Shown here in pieces: positions 8,042 through 15,673 of a stretch of DNA of 64,000 nucleotides. The stretch covers positions 62,001 through 126,000 of the forward strand of contig NZ_MASN01000004.1 of assembly GCF_001861355.1 (NCBI RefSeq). The letters are read 5' to 3'. Source of the DNA: Natrialba sp. SSL1 (lineage in GTDB: Archaea > Halobacteriota > Halobacteria > Halobacteriales > Natrialbaceae). The first letter of the stretch is position 1; every line of letters starts with the position of its first letter. The position numbers were made by a program, and so were the translations under genes. The notes under the pieces are model-generated. The model was given only the letters and a program-made list of their open reading frames with translations, had not been told where the DNA came from and made no database searches.

Positions 8042-11000
8042 CCCGTCACTACCGACGATTGAACCGACGGTACGCGATATCACCGGGAGAGCCGACAACA
8101 GGGCTCCCCACGAGATGCGAGCGAACCAGACGGTACGGGAGCCGACAGCAACTCGAGTCGGAACCGATCGAGAGTCGCCCCACAGACTGCACAGACTGGG
8201 GATCGACGGCCTCGACCGTCGGCAGCGACCGATTGGGACGCTGGATCCAGCACGGCTCGGCGATCGGTTTGCACATCGGATTCTCGCTCGTCACGGTGGA
8301 ATCGGTCTCGTCTTTCGCCACTCCGCCGCCCATCGTCATCATCGTGTCCCTCACGACCACTCTGACCGCGGACGCTCACCCCTCGGTGAGGCGACAGGGC
8401 TCGAGCGGGAGACGACGTCGCCGACAGGCCCCCCGTCGTTTATCCCCGAGCACGACGCTGCCGCCGCATCTACAACTCGTGAGACAGTCGTCTCGCCTTC
8501 CGGGGTTGCTGGCACGACACCGGATGCTCCCGGTCCATACGAGCGCACACCTCACTTCCGGTGGACAGTCCCTGAAGACGCTGTTCCAGGCGAGCTACCG
8601 GCGGCTTCCACCAGCGCTTCGACCGGGCGAGGTGCGTCGATATCACCGGTCGGCAGCGCCCCTTCACACAATGCGACTGCGCCAACGCGCACGCGTGTGC
8701 CAGCCACAGGGAGAGACTTTGCCGGTCGTCAGACACCGCTTCCCAGCTCTTCCCCGATCCACAATGACGACGGTGATGAGACCTCCTCCGACGCTCATGT
8801 CGCTCCGATTCCGGCACACACACGGGTCGACACCGCTCGAGTCCGGTCGGAAGACACCCAGTATCGACCTCGATCGGAGACACACCGACTACTCGGGTCC
8901 GCTCGTTTCACACACACGCGCTCGTCGACCGACCGTCCCAGCGCCTCCGCCGGACGGTCGACTCGAGTAGATGACCAGTCTGTACCGGACGGGCACTCGG
9001 TGTCGACAGGCGAGCGGGTCGGTCATCCTTTCGACCGTCCGTCTAGCAGTTCTGGCTCGATGGCACAGCTTTCGCTCGTTCGGTCGGTAACAGGGCAGCA
9101 TCACGTCGATCTGCCGACAGGGCGGCGCGCTGTTCGATCATACTCGTGGCGGCGTCCGACAGATGGCTCTCCGGCGGACGACCACGTACGGCCACCTCGC
9201 CGCTCCGTGACTGCTGGATCGCCCGACCGTGGCGGTATCGAGCCAACAGCGGGCAACGATGAAACCGCAACTGTGCCTACAGCCGCTGTCGGCACGATCC
9301 ACCCCCGAACGACGGGACGAACATACAGCGCGAGCGCAGCCATCCGCCACCAATATCAATCGGTGGTGGACTCGAGTGCTGCCGTTGGCGAGTCAGACTC
9401 GCTTGTGCTGCCCTCGTCTCGCCGAGGGCTCACAGTCCCAACTGGAGGTGCGCTTCGTACTCCTGTTTCGGGTACCCGGTCCCAGCAGCAGTTCCGTTTC
9501 CGTGGTGAGAATTGGCATCAGGGCGGTCAACGCAGTCTTTCGGGGCCGGAATCCGTCGATGACACCACCCACTCTGTTCAGGCCGGTACCGATCCGGAAC
9601 AGATAGCTGCAGGCGGTTCGACTCGCGCTCCGGCCTCCGCTGGCGATCTGCCATCGCACGATAGTGTGGAAAGACAGGGTGGGTGGAGCGCACGTCCGGC
9701 CATCACTTCGGTTCCCCAGACGGGACCACTGTCGGTACGTACCCAGTCCACCGAATCGGTCCGCAGTCAACAGCGCTCTGCAGCGTCGAGCCCGTCGGTG
9801 CCCCGCCGGGATCGTTCGAGTTCGAACACGAGGAGTGATGACGAAGGTGTCGCTGACACGGCCGCCATCGTCGGCACACGAGGCACACACGGCGAGATAC
9901 AGAACGCAGGCGGCCCAGCCGGAGGACACAGTCCAGACGCTGGGAGCACCGTCCTCGCGTTCGTTCGCCGTGGGAGTACGACGGCGGGGTCGATCAGCCA
10001 GCTTGCTTCGTCTCGTATACCTCGTTCGTCTCATCACTCTCGTTCATCGTACTCGCCTCGCTCGCCTCGCTCGTCTCCCCCGTCCCGTCCGCCGCACCCG
10101 GTCTCGCAGTCTTTCACACTGGATTCAGAACAACCCAGACGCGTCACACGGGCGGTGCAGTCCAGAGAACCGGCCGACTCAGAGGGGCAGACGCCGACAC
10201 AGGCCCGATCACCCACACCGGATGCGAGACCACCAACACCTGCTCCTGGCGCGACCGCTGTAACGCCAGCAACCGACAGTCGTCGCTCGGTCCACTCGAG
10301 TGCGTCAACAGTAGCCCGTCCGATCGCTGGGGGGACGAGTCCGACTGCCTACGCAGATCCGGCGTCGGTGCCTGTCTCCGAACCGACCCACACTGGCAGT
10401 CACGAATTCGACCACCATAGCGACAGCGCTTCTCCACCCGGTTCGTTGGCTTCTACTTCAACCCAGACCACGACTCCAACCCCCAATCCAACCTCAGCCC
10501 CAAATCCAACTCTGGCTCCGACGCTGACCTCACCTCTAACGCAACCGTTGGATTTCGATTCAACTCATACACAGACTTACACTCACGCTCAGACTCACAT
10601 TCACACGCCGAACACCCCACTCTCTGGCACTGCCCGCACGGCCGACCCAACCCGAGTCCGATCCGAACAGACTCGACCCCGTGAGCGCACGTCACCTCCA
10701 CCGACTCGAGTGCAACGTGCTGGGTCGGGTACAGACTCGCAGCAGTTCGCTGCTGAAACGGCCACTGTGGATTCGATGGCGGCTCGGCTGCCATCGGTAC
10801 GCCACCGACAGCAGCTGACACCGGTGCGGATGTCGTCGACCGCTCACCGGACTGACCACGGTAGTCGTACTGATCGCGAGTCACGGACGACTGTTGGGTC
10901 TCCCCAGCACGCTACACGGTCGGACGACAGCGCCACCCGCCCAGCCGCGACAGCAGGGAGTCACAGGTTGGATTCACGTCGGCAGCAGGTCTCAGAACCT

Positions 11001-12368
11001 GGCCAGTCCGAGGACACCCGATCGGGCTCCAGTAGTGCTGCAGGTCAGCCTGACACAACAACTACCCATCGACCACAGGAGACAGTAGTTGCCCACCAGC
11101 AGCGTGGTGACGACCCCAGCAACCGACAGGCTTCCGAGAATCGATTCGATGCTGGCCGGCAGACTTCTCTCCGTACACCCTTCGTTCGACGCTCGTCAAC
11201 TCCCGGTCGGTCGACCGATTCTGTGTCCCCTCGCTCCTCGCCCGAGCGGATGGCTGTCCCCTCTCTCCCACCCACTTTCCCTCCCTCTTCCGAGATAGAC
11301 GAGTTAGACGTAGCAACTGTACCTGGTGAGTCAGTCGAATCGGTCGACTCCGGAGAGGTGAACACTGACTCGAGACTTGCGTCTCGTTCGTCACAACGTC
11401 TGCCTCCGTTGATGACGAGAGAGACACCTCCGACGCAACCGGCGTCGTCTGCACCGACGAGACTTGTCGACCCAGATCCACCAACCACTGAGTCATCGAC
11501 ATCGGAGACCCGTCCCCGGAGTGGTAGCGGTAGAATGATTAAATATAAAACAAATGGAGAAAAACGAACTACCAGCACATCAGAGAACAAATCAATGAAC
11601 TCGAGTAGCAGTCGGCCGGCACTCGTCTATCGTGTTGCGACGCCTGGGACCGCTGCCGACGCGGCGACGTCTGGTGTAGCAGGCCACGACGGTCGTTCGG
11701 GAGCAACACCACGGCGTGATACAGCTACCGCTGGCAGCACCGATGAGGGTCACAGTGCCAACGGGCACTCGCATACACCCACCCGGTCAGGCACACCTCA
11801 GTACATCGGAACCGACCGATCACGAGCAAGTGGTCGAACGCGTGGTAGCACGGAGAGAACATCGACTCGTTCTCCACGGACGGGGGGCGTCGATTCGCAG
11901 TCTCCCCCACGGGCGTCCGCACGGGATGGATCCCACGAGGACCACTCACGACACGCACACGGGTCGAGAAGTCGGCCGTCGTCTCCGGCAGCGTCACTCC
12001 CGTCCGGACCGGACAGTGGTGTGAGCGGTGTTGGCGGACGCAACCGGCGTCCAGAACCCGGCTCGTCGGTTCATGCGACCGGTTCGACACGGAACCACGC
12101 TGCTGACAGAGGCGATCGCGGACACGATTCTGGGTCTGGGCATGGTCATCGTTCCGGACATGATCAGGGTCACGGTCACGCCCACAACCGTCCCCACAGC
12201 CACGGCCGCGACACCCGCGACACCGACCACGCCCGGCGCGATCTCGCCGACGTTCCCTGGGGTGAGGAGTCCGTCCAGTTCGATGCCGACGTGGACCGAA
12301 TCGTCGAACGGCTCTACCGACGACTCGACCGCAAACAACGGATCGAACGCGAACGGAGGGGACTGTAG
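8034..12368 (+). CDS. Giant disordered Ser/Thr/Pro/Arg-rich protein of the injection-system locus
   Basis: A continuous frame of 1,444 residues from ATG 8034 (ribosome site GCGGAGGC). Nearly all of it is low-complexity: rich in Ser, Thr, Pro, Arg, Gln and His, poor in hydrophobics, and much less acidic than other haloarchaeal proteins. A Thr/Asn/Pro tract lies at about residues 806-861 and a His/Gly/Asp tract at about 1359-1402. Only the last 45 residues look folded, ending in a charged amphipathic helix (DRIVERLYRRLDRKQRIERE). The stop codon touches the ATG of the LysM baseplate gene, so the two are coupled. Comparable short helical tails are known in small injection-system proteins next to the tube genes, as far as I recall. 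A scaffold, tape-measure or surface-shield role is guesswork. An AT-rich island at 11531-11600 may be an internal promoter. Confidence 0.7.
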   Translation: MTDPSLPTIEPTVRDITGRADNRAPHEMRANQTVREPTATRVGTDRESPHRLHRLGIDGLDRRQRPIGTLDPARLGDRFAHRILARHGGIGLVFRHSAAHRHHRVPHDHSDRGRSPLGEATGLERETTSPTGPPSFIPEHDAAAASTTRETVVSPSGVAGTTPDAPGPYERTPHFRWTVPEDAVPGELPAASTSASTGRGASISPVGSAPSHNATAPTRTRVPATGRDFAGRQTPLPSSSPIHNDDGDETSSDAHVAPIPAHTRVDTARVRSEDTQYRPRSETHRLLGSARFTHTRSSTDRPSASAGRSTRVDDQSVPDGHSVSTGERVGHPFDRPSSSSGSMAQLSLVRSVTGQHHVDLPTGRRAVRSYSWRRPTDGSPADDHVRPPRRSVTAGSPDRGGIEPTAGNDETATVPTAAVGTIHPRTTGRTYSASAAIRHQYQSVVDSSAAVGESDSLVLPSSRRGLTVPTGGALRTPVSGTRSQQQFRFRGENWHQGGQRSLSGPESVDDTTHSVQAGTDPEQIAAGGSTRAPASAGDLPSHDSVERQGGWSARPAITSVPQTGPLSVRTQSTESVRSQQRSAASSPSVPRRDRSSSNTRSDDEGVADTAAIVGTRGTHGEIQNAGGPAGGHSPDAGSTVLAFVRRGSTTAGSISQLASSRIPRSSHHSRSSYSPRSPRSSPPSRPPHPVSQSFTLDSEQPRRVTRAVQSREPADSEGQTPTQARSPTPDARPPTPAPGATAVTPATDSRRSVHSSASTVARPIAGGTSPTAYADPASVPVSEPTHTGSHEFDHHSDSASPPGSLASTSTQTTTPTPNPTSAPNPTLAPTLTSPLTQPLDFDSTHTQTYTHAQTHIHTPNTPLSGTARTADPTRVRSEQTRPRERTSPPPTRVQRAGSGTDSQQFAAETATVDSMAARLPSVRHRQQLTPVRMSSTAHRTDHGSRTDRESRTTVGSPQHATRSDDSATRPAATAGSHRLDSRRQQVSEPGQSEDTRSGSSSAAGQPDTTTTHRPQETVVAHQQRGDDPSNRQASENRFDAGRQTSLRTPFVRRSSTPGRSTDSVSPRSSPERMAVPSLPPTFPPSSEIDELDVATVPGESVESVDSGEVNTDSRLASRSSQRLPPLMTRETPPTQPASSAPTRLVDPDPPTTESSTSETRPRSGSGRMIKYKTNGEKRTTSTSENKSMNSSSSRPALVYRVATPGTAADAATSGVAGHDGRSGATPRRDTATAGSTDEGHSANGHSHTPTRSGTPQYIGTDRSRASGRTRGSTERTSTRSPRTGGVDSQSPPRASARDGSHEDHSRHAHGSRSRPSSPAASLPSGPDSGVSGVGGRNRRPEPGSSVHATGSTRNHAADRGDRGHDSGSGHGHRSGHDQGHGHAHNRPHSHGRDTRDTDHARRDLADVPWGEESVQFDADVDRIVERLYRRLDRKQRIERERRGL
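11539..11550 (+). promoter_or_regulatory. Candidate internal promoter inside the disordered protein gene
   Basis: TTAAATATAAAA stands in an AT-rich patch (about 11531-11600) in otherwise GC-rich coding DNA. In-frame ATG codons follow at 11535 (residue 1168) and 11595 (residue 1188). Transcription from about 11571 would yield a 257-residue C-terminal product containing the His-rich tract and the conserved-looking tail. Confidence 0.35.
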
Positions 12369-13040
12369 ATGGCAACCGGCGGCAAGCTTGAGAAGGCACA
12401 GATCATGATCGTCAACGGCAAGCACCAGGGCGAAACCATCGAGTGCAAGTTCAATCCGAACTCCTACACGCTCGAAAAGAGCGTCAACTACGGTGAGATG
12501 AAAGCGACTGGTTCGGGGGCCTCGATCATGCAGTTCGTCGACGGCAACGCCGAGACGCTCTCGACCGAACTGTTCTTCGATACCACCGATGCACTCGAGT
12601 CGGACGACGTGGACGCTACAGCGGTCGATGTCCGCGAGCAGTACACGAAGTATATCGACATGCTGCTGGCGGTCGACGGCGAACTCCACGCGCCGCCGGT
12701 CTGTCGATTCATCTGGGGTGACGGTATCGACTTTACGGCCCTCGTTCGGAGCGCAAACAAGCAGTTCACCAAGTTTCTGCCAAGCGGCGTTCCCATTCGT
12801 GCCCGTGTCTCGATCGTCTTCACCGAGTTCAAGACGGCAGATTACCACAAGTCCGAGGTTTCGCCCGAATCGACGGACAAGACCAAGGCCTGGACGGTGA
12901 CCGAGGGCGATACCCTCTGGCTCATCGCCGCGGAGGAGTACGGCGATTCCGCCCACTGGCGGACGATCGCAGACCAGAACGATATCGACAACCCGCGTGC
13001 GATCACGCCGGGCGAGACACTCGAGTTACCGCCGCTATGA
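12369..13040 (+). CDS. LysM-containing injection-system tube/baseplate protein (Afp7-like)
   Basis: A 223-residue protein with the two-part structure of phage-tail-like baseplate proteins of the Afp7/gp53 type. The N-terminal domain (1-165) includes the family pattern ECKFNPNSYTLEKSVNY and the strand PPVCRFIWGDGIDFTALV. The C-terminal LysM domain (about 175-221) reads WTVTEGDTLWLIAAEEYGD and ends GETLELPPL. In characterised injection systems this protein joins the end of the tube to the spike hub. The gene starts directly after the stop codon of the disordered protein and is followed 25 nt later by the hub gene, so it belongs to the same operon. The family assignment is firm. Confidence 0.92.
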   Translation: MATGGKLEKAQIMIVNGKHQGETIECKFNPNSYTLEKSVNYGEMKATGSGASIMQFVDGNAETLSTELFFDTTDALESDDVDATAVDVREQYTKYIDMLLAVDGELHAPPVCRFIWGDGIDFTALVRSANKQFTKFLPSGVPIRARVSIVFTEFKTADYHKSEVSPESTDKTKAWTVTEGDTLWLIAAEEYGDSAHWRTIADQNDIDNPRAITPGETLELPPL

Positions 13041-13065
13041 GCGCAAAACCCGATGAGGTGTTCCG

Positions 13066-14091
13066 ATGAGTCCCGAACTGGATAACCATCCGCGGTACTC
13101 GCCGCGGTTTACGGTTCAGATCGGTGAACAGACGTTCCAGGAGCCGGGCGGTCGAATCGCCGATCTCGTGGTCGAGACGACGTTCGAGGGCGCAGACCGG
13201 TTTTCGTTTGCGCTGAACTATCCGTTCGACGAGGAACTGGACGAGTTTGCCGGGCTCTCGTGGGACGACTTCGAGATCGGAACCGACGTCGAGATCTCGA
13301 TGGGGTACGGCGACGACGGACAGCTCACACCACTGTTGGCCGGGAAGATCCAGTCGATCACCAGCGAGTTTACCGTCGACCGCGGCCCGTCGGTGCAGGT
13401 TGCTGGTTACGGGCTGCTCTGGGAACTGATGCAGGGAACCCGGTCGGATTCCTGGTCGGAGACGACGATTGGGTCGGCTGTCGAGGACGTACTCTCGTCG
13501 TATCCGTTCTCGTCGGTCGTCGTCGAGGGTGCAGACATCAAACGCGAGAAACTCATCCAGAACGACTGTAGCGACTACCGGTTCGTCCACGACCTCGCCT
13601 CGACGTACGGGTTCGAGTTCTACGCCGAACGGGATACTGTCAGGTTCGTCCCGCGCTCGTCAGCGGTGACCGATGATCCAATCGACGAACTCTGGTACGG
13701 GGAGGCACTGCACGACTTTTTCGGCGAGATCACGCAACAGAGTCAGACCCACGAAGTCGAGGTTCGGTCGTGGGGCATCGGAAAGAAGGAGGAAATCATC
13801 ACGACTGCGGGCAGTTCCAACGCGAAACACAAGGAGGTTTTCAGAGTCCCAGCTATGTCACGCGACGAAGCCGAACGGATCGCAGAGACGAAGTACAACC
13901 AGTTTTCGGACGGGATCGTCCAGGCCCACGGCGAAACCGACGGCATCCCTGACCTGCGTGCGGGAGAGACGGTTCGATTCGCCGAACTCGGAACCCGCTT
14001 TTCGGGGACGTACCATCTCACGAAGGCAACCCACAGAATGGGTGCCTCGGGGTATCGAACCACGTTCGAAGCCGTGGAGGTGCCGTCGTGA
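13066..14091 (+). CDS. Phage late control D-like hub protein (gpD/gp27 family)
   Basis: A 341-residue protein of the gpD/gp27-like hub family, which forms the trimeric ring at the tip of a contractile tail and holds the spike. Recognisable parts are the opening strand YSPRFTVQIGEQTF, the central GYGLLWELMQG segment, NDCSDYRFVHDLASTYGFEFYAE near residues 165-188 (a typical gpD motif), and the closing GTYHLTKATHRM. The start ATG 13066 has GAGGTG five bases upstream. Its last codons overlap the GTG start of the next gene in the sequence GTGA. In VgrG proteins this domain is fused to the gp5 domain; here the two are separate genes, as in extracellular injection systems. Confidence 0.92.
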   Translation: MSPELDNHPRYSPRFTVQIGEQTFQEPGGRIADLVVETTFEGADRFSFALNYPFDEELDEFAGLSWDDFEIGTDVEISMGYGDDGQLTPLLAGKIQSITSEFTVDRGPSVQVAGYGLLWELMQGTRSDSWSETTIGSAVEDVLSSYPFSSVVVEGADIKREKLIQNDCSDYRFVHDLASTYGFEFYAERDTVRFVPRSSAVTDDPIDELWYGEALHDFFGEITQQSQTHEVEVRSWGIGKKEEIITTAGSSNAKHKEVFRVPAMSRDEAERIAETKYNQFSDGIVQAHGETDGIPDLRAGETVRFAELGTRFSGTYHLTKATHRMGASGYRTTFEAVEVPS

Positions 14092-14825
14092 GTCGACCGA
14101 GCGTCTTCGACGGTGAAACCGCCGACGGCGGCATTCAGGGTGTCGTCGTCGGTATCGTCACCGACAACGAAGACCCGAAGGACCTCGGCCGCGTCAAACT
14201 TCAGTTCCCCTGGCGTGACGCCGACGACGAGAGCTACTGGGCGCGTGTCGCGACGCCGATGGCCGGCGACGAATACGGCGCCTACTTCCTGCCCGAAGTC
14301 GACGACGAGGTGCTCGTCGCCTTCGAGAACGGCGATATTCACAACCCCTACGTCGTCGGCTCGCTCTGGAACGGCAAACAGCAGCCACCCCAGCAGAACG
14401 ACGGGGACAACGACGTTCGTGAGATCCGCTCTCGGTCCGAACACACGATCGCGTTCGACGACGACGAGGACGGCAGTATCACCATCCAGACCAGCGGTGG
14501 CCACGAAATCGTCGTCGACGACTCGAAGAACACCGAAACAATCGCGATTCGCGACGACAGCGGGAAAAACGAACTGACCCTCGACAGTTCGTCGGGCACC
14601 GTCTCGATCACCGCCGACGACGAACTCGAGTTGGCCGCGCCGACGGTCCGGATCGACGGCTCGAAGACGGTCGACATCGACGGCGGCACGTCCGTCGAAA
14701 TTGCGAGCAAGAATACGATCGATCTCTCGAGTAAGGCGCGTCTTGACATCTCGAGCAGCGGGCTGATGGGGATCGACGCGACAGGACCGTTGACGATTCG
14801 AGGTGCGATTATCCAGCTTAATTGA
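14088..14825 (+). CDS. Spike protein with gpV/gp5 OB-fold (VgrG C-half-like)
   Basis: A 245-residue spike protein that starts with GTG in a 4-nt overlap with the hub gene. Residues about 14-100 form the gpV/gp5 OB-fold with the usual pattern GIVTDNEDPKDLGRVKLQFP, then WARVATPMAG, YFLPEVDDEVLVAFENGD and YVVGSLWNG. The remaining 140 residues are short repeating beta strands (for example HEIVVDD, NELTLDS, VSITAD, VDIDGG, VEIASKN), as in the triple beta-helix needle of tail spikes. It forms the puncturing tip together with the hub and PAAR proteins. The length and gene order match Afp8/Pvc8-type clusters where hub and spike are split. Confidence 0.92.
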   Translation: MSRPSVFDGETADGGIQGVVVGIVTDNEDPKDLGRVKLQFPWRDADDESYWARVATPMAGDEYGAYFLPEVDDEVLVAFENGDIHNPYVVGSLWNGKQQPPQQNDGDNDVREIRSRSEHTIAFDDDEDGSITIQTSGGHEIVVDDSKNTETIAIRDDSGKNELTLDSSSGTVSITADDELELAAPTVRIDGSKTVDIDGGTSVEIASKNTIDLSSKARLDISSSGLMGIDATGPLTIRGAIIQLN

Positions 14826-14898
14826 GCAGTTGTACCGACTGACGAGCACACCGTATCCACACGACCGCGGAATCGGCGCACCACTCTCACACAACGGA

Positions 14899-14932
14899 CA
14901 CACCACTGACGTACCACTGACGCACCATTGAC
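14899..14932 (+). repeat. Three imperfect 11-bp direct repeats before the PAAR gene
   Basis: CACCACTGACG (14901-14911), TACCACTGACG (14912-14922) and CACCATTGAC (14923-14932) stand in tandem in the 116-nt gap between the spike and PAAR genes. They could be a small binding array or simple slippage. No other gene fits in the gap. Confidence 0.5.
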
Positions 14933-14941
14933 AACGTATCC

Positions 14942-15232
14942 ATGAAACCAGCAGCACGACTCGGCGATGCGACCGCACACGGCACGCCGTTGACCGGTAC
15001 AGCGAGCCCGAACGTTCTGATCGGCAAGCGCCCGGCCTGGCGTGCACTCGCAGACGTGCATACCTGTCCGCTCTCTTCGGGCCCAGTCCCACACGTCGGC
15101 GGAACCGTGGCGGTCGGTAGCACCAGCGTTCTGATCAACAAGATGCCGGCGGCGAGAATGGGCGATACAATCATCGAGAACGGCCCGCCAAACACGATCG
15201 TGGCGGGTTGTCCAAGCGTTCACATCGGGTGA
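14942..15232 (+). CDS. PAAR-domain spike-tip protein
   Basis: A 96-residue protein that is a single PAAR domain. It opens with PAARLGDATAHGTPL and later repeats PAARMGDTIIENGPPNTI. It closes with VAGCPSVHIG, the usual zinc-stabilised tip motif. PAAR proteins sharpen the beta-helical spike of contractile injection systems and can carry effector extensions; here no extension is present. Both the cysteine in the C-terminal motif and the histidines typical of zinc binding are seen (His14, His42, His94 or nearby). It lies between the spike and gp25 genes in the standard baseplate order, with only 3 nt to the next start codon. Confidence 0.92.
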   Translation: MKPAARLGDATAHGTPLTGTASPNVLIGKRPAWRALADVHTCPLSSGPVPHVGGTVAVGSTSVLINKMPAARMGDTIIENGPPNTIVAGCPSVHIG

Positions 15233-15235
15233 GCT

Positions 15236-15634
15236 ATGGCGGACGAATTCCTCGGCACCGGCTGGCAGCATCCGGTCACATCGGACCACCGCGGCGATAT
15301 CGAACTCTCGAGTGCCGGCGACGACATTCAGGAGGCGATCAGGATCATCCTCGGGACGGCAAAGGGCGAGCGGATCATGCGCCCGGAGTTCGGCTGTGAG
15401 ATCCACGATCACGTCTACTCGGCGGCCTCGCCGGCGACGCTGAACCTGATCGAGAGCAGCGTCCGCGAGGCACTCGTTCGCTGGGAGCCCCGGATCGATA
15501 TCGTCGACGTCGACGCACGAACTGCCACGGATGACCCGAACCGAATCCTGATCGAAATCGAGTATCACGTTCGGTCGACGAACAGCCTCTCGAACATGGT
15601 GTACCCGTTTCACATCACGGAGGGTGATGGCTGA
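15236..15634 (+). CDS. gp25-like baseplate wedge protein
   Basis: A 132-residue member of the gp25/GPW family, which forms the wedge that nucleates the sheath on the baseplate. The family core is visible: DIQEAIRIILGTAKGERIMRP followed by EFGCEIHDHVY, then the helix LIESSVREALVRWEPRIDIV and the strand ILIEIEYHVRSTNS. The length is typical. The gp25 protein normally contacts the first sheath ring, so its presence implies that a contractile sheath is encoded somewhere in the genome. None is in this window. The gene follows PAAR directly and precedes the gpJ-like gene by 39 nt. Confidence 0.93.
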   Translation: MADEFLGTGWQHPVTSDHRGDIELSSAGDDIQEAIRIILGTAKGERIMRPEFGCEIHDHVYSAASPATLNLIESSVREALVRWEPRIDIVDVDARTATDDPNRILIEIEYHVRSTNSLSNMVYPFHITEGDG

Positions 15635-15673
15635 TGGCGCGAGCGCCGTTCCGTCGCGGCGGGGTGGATATCT

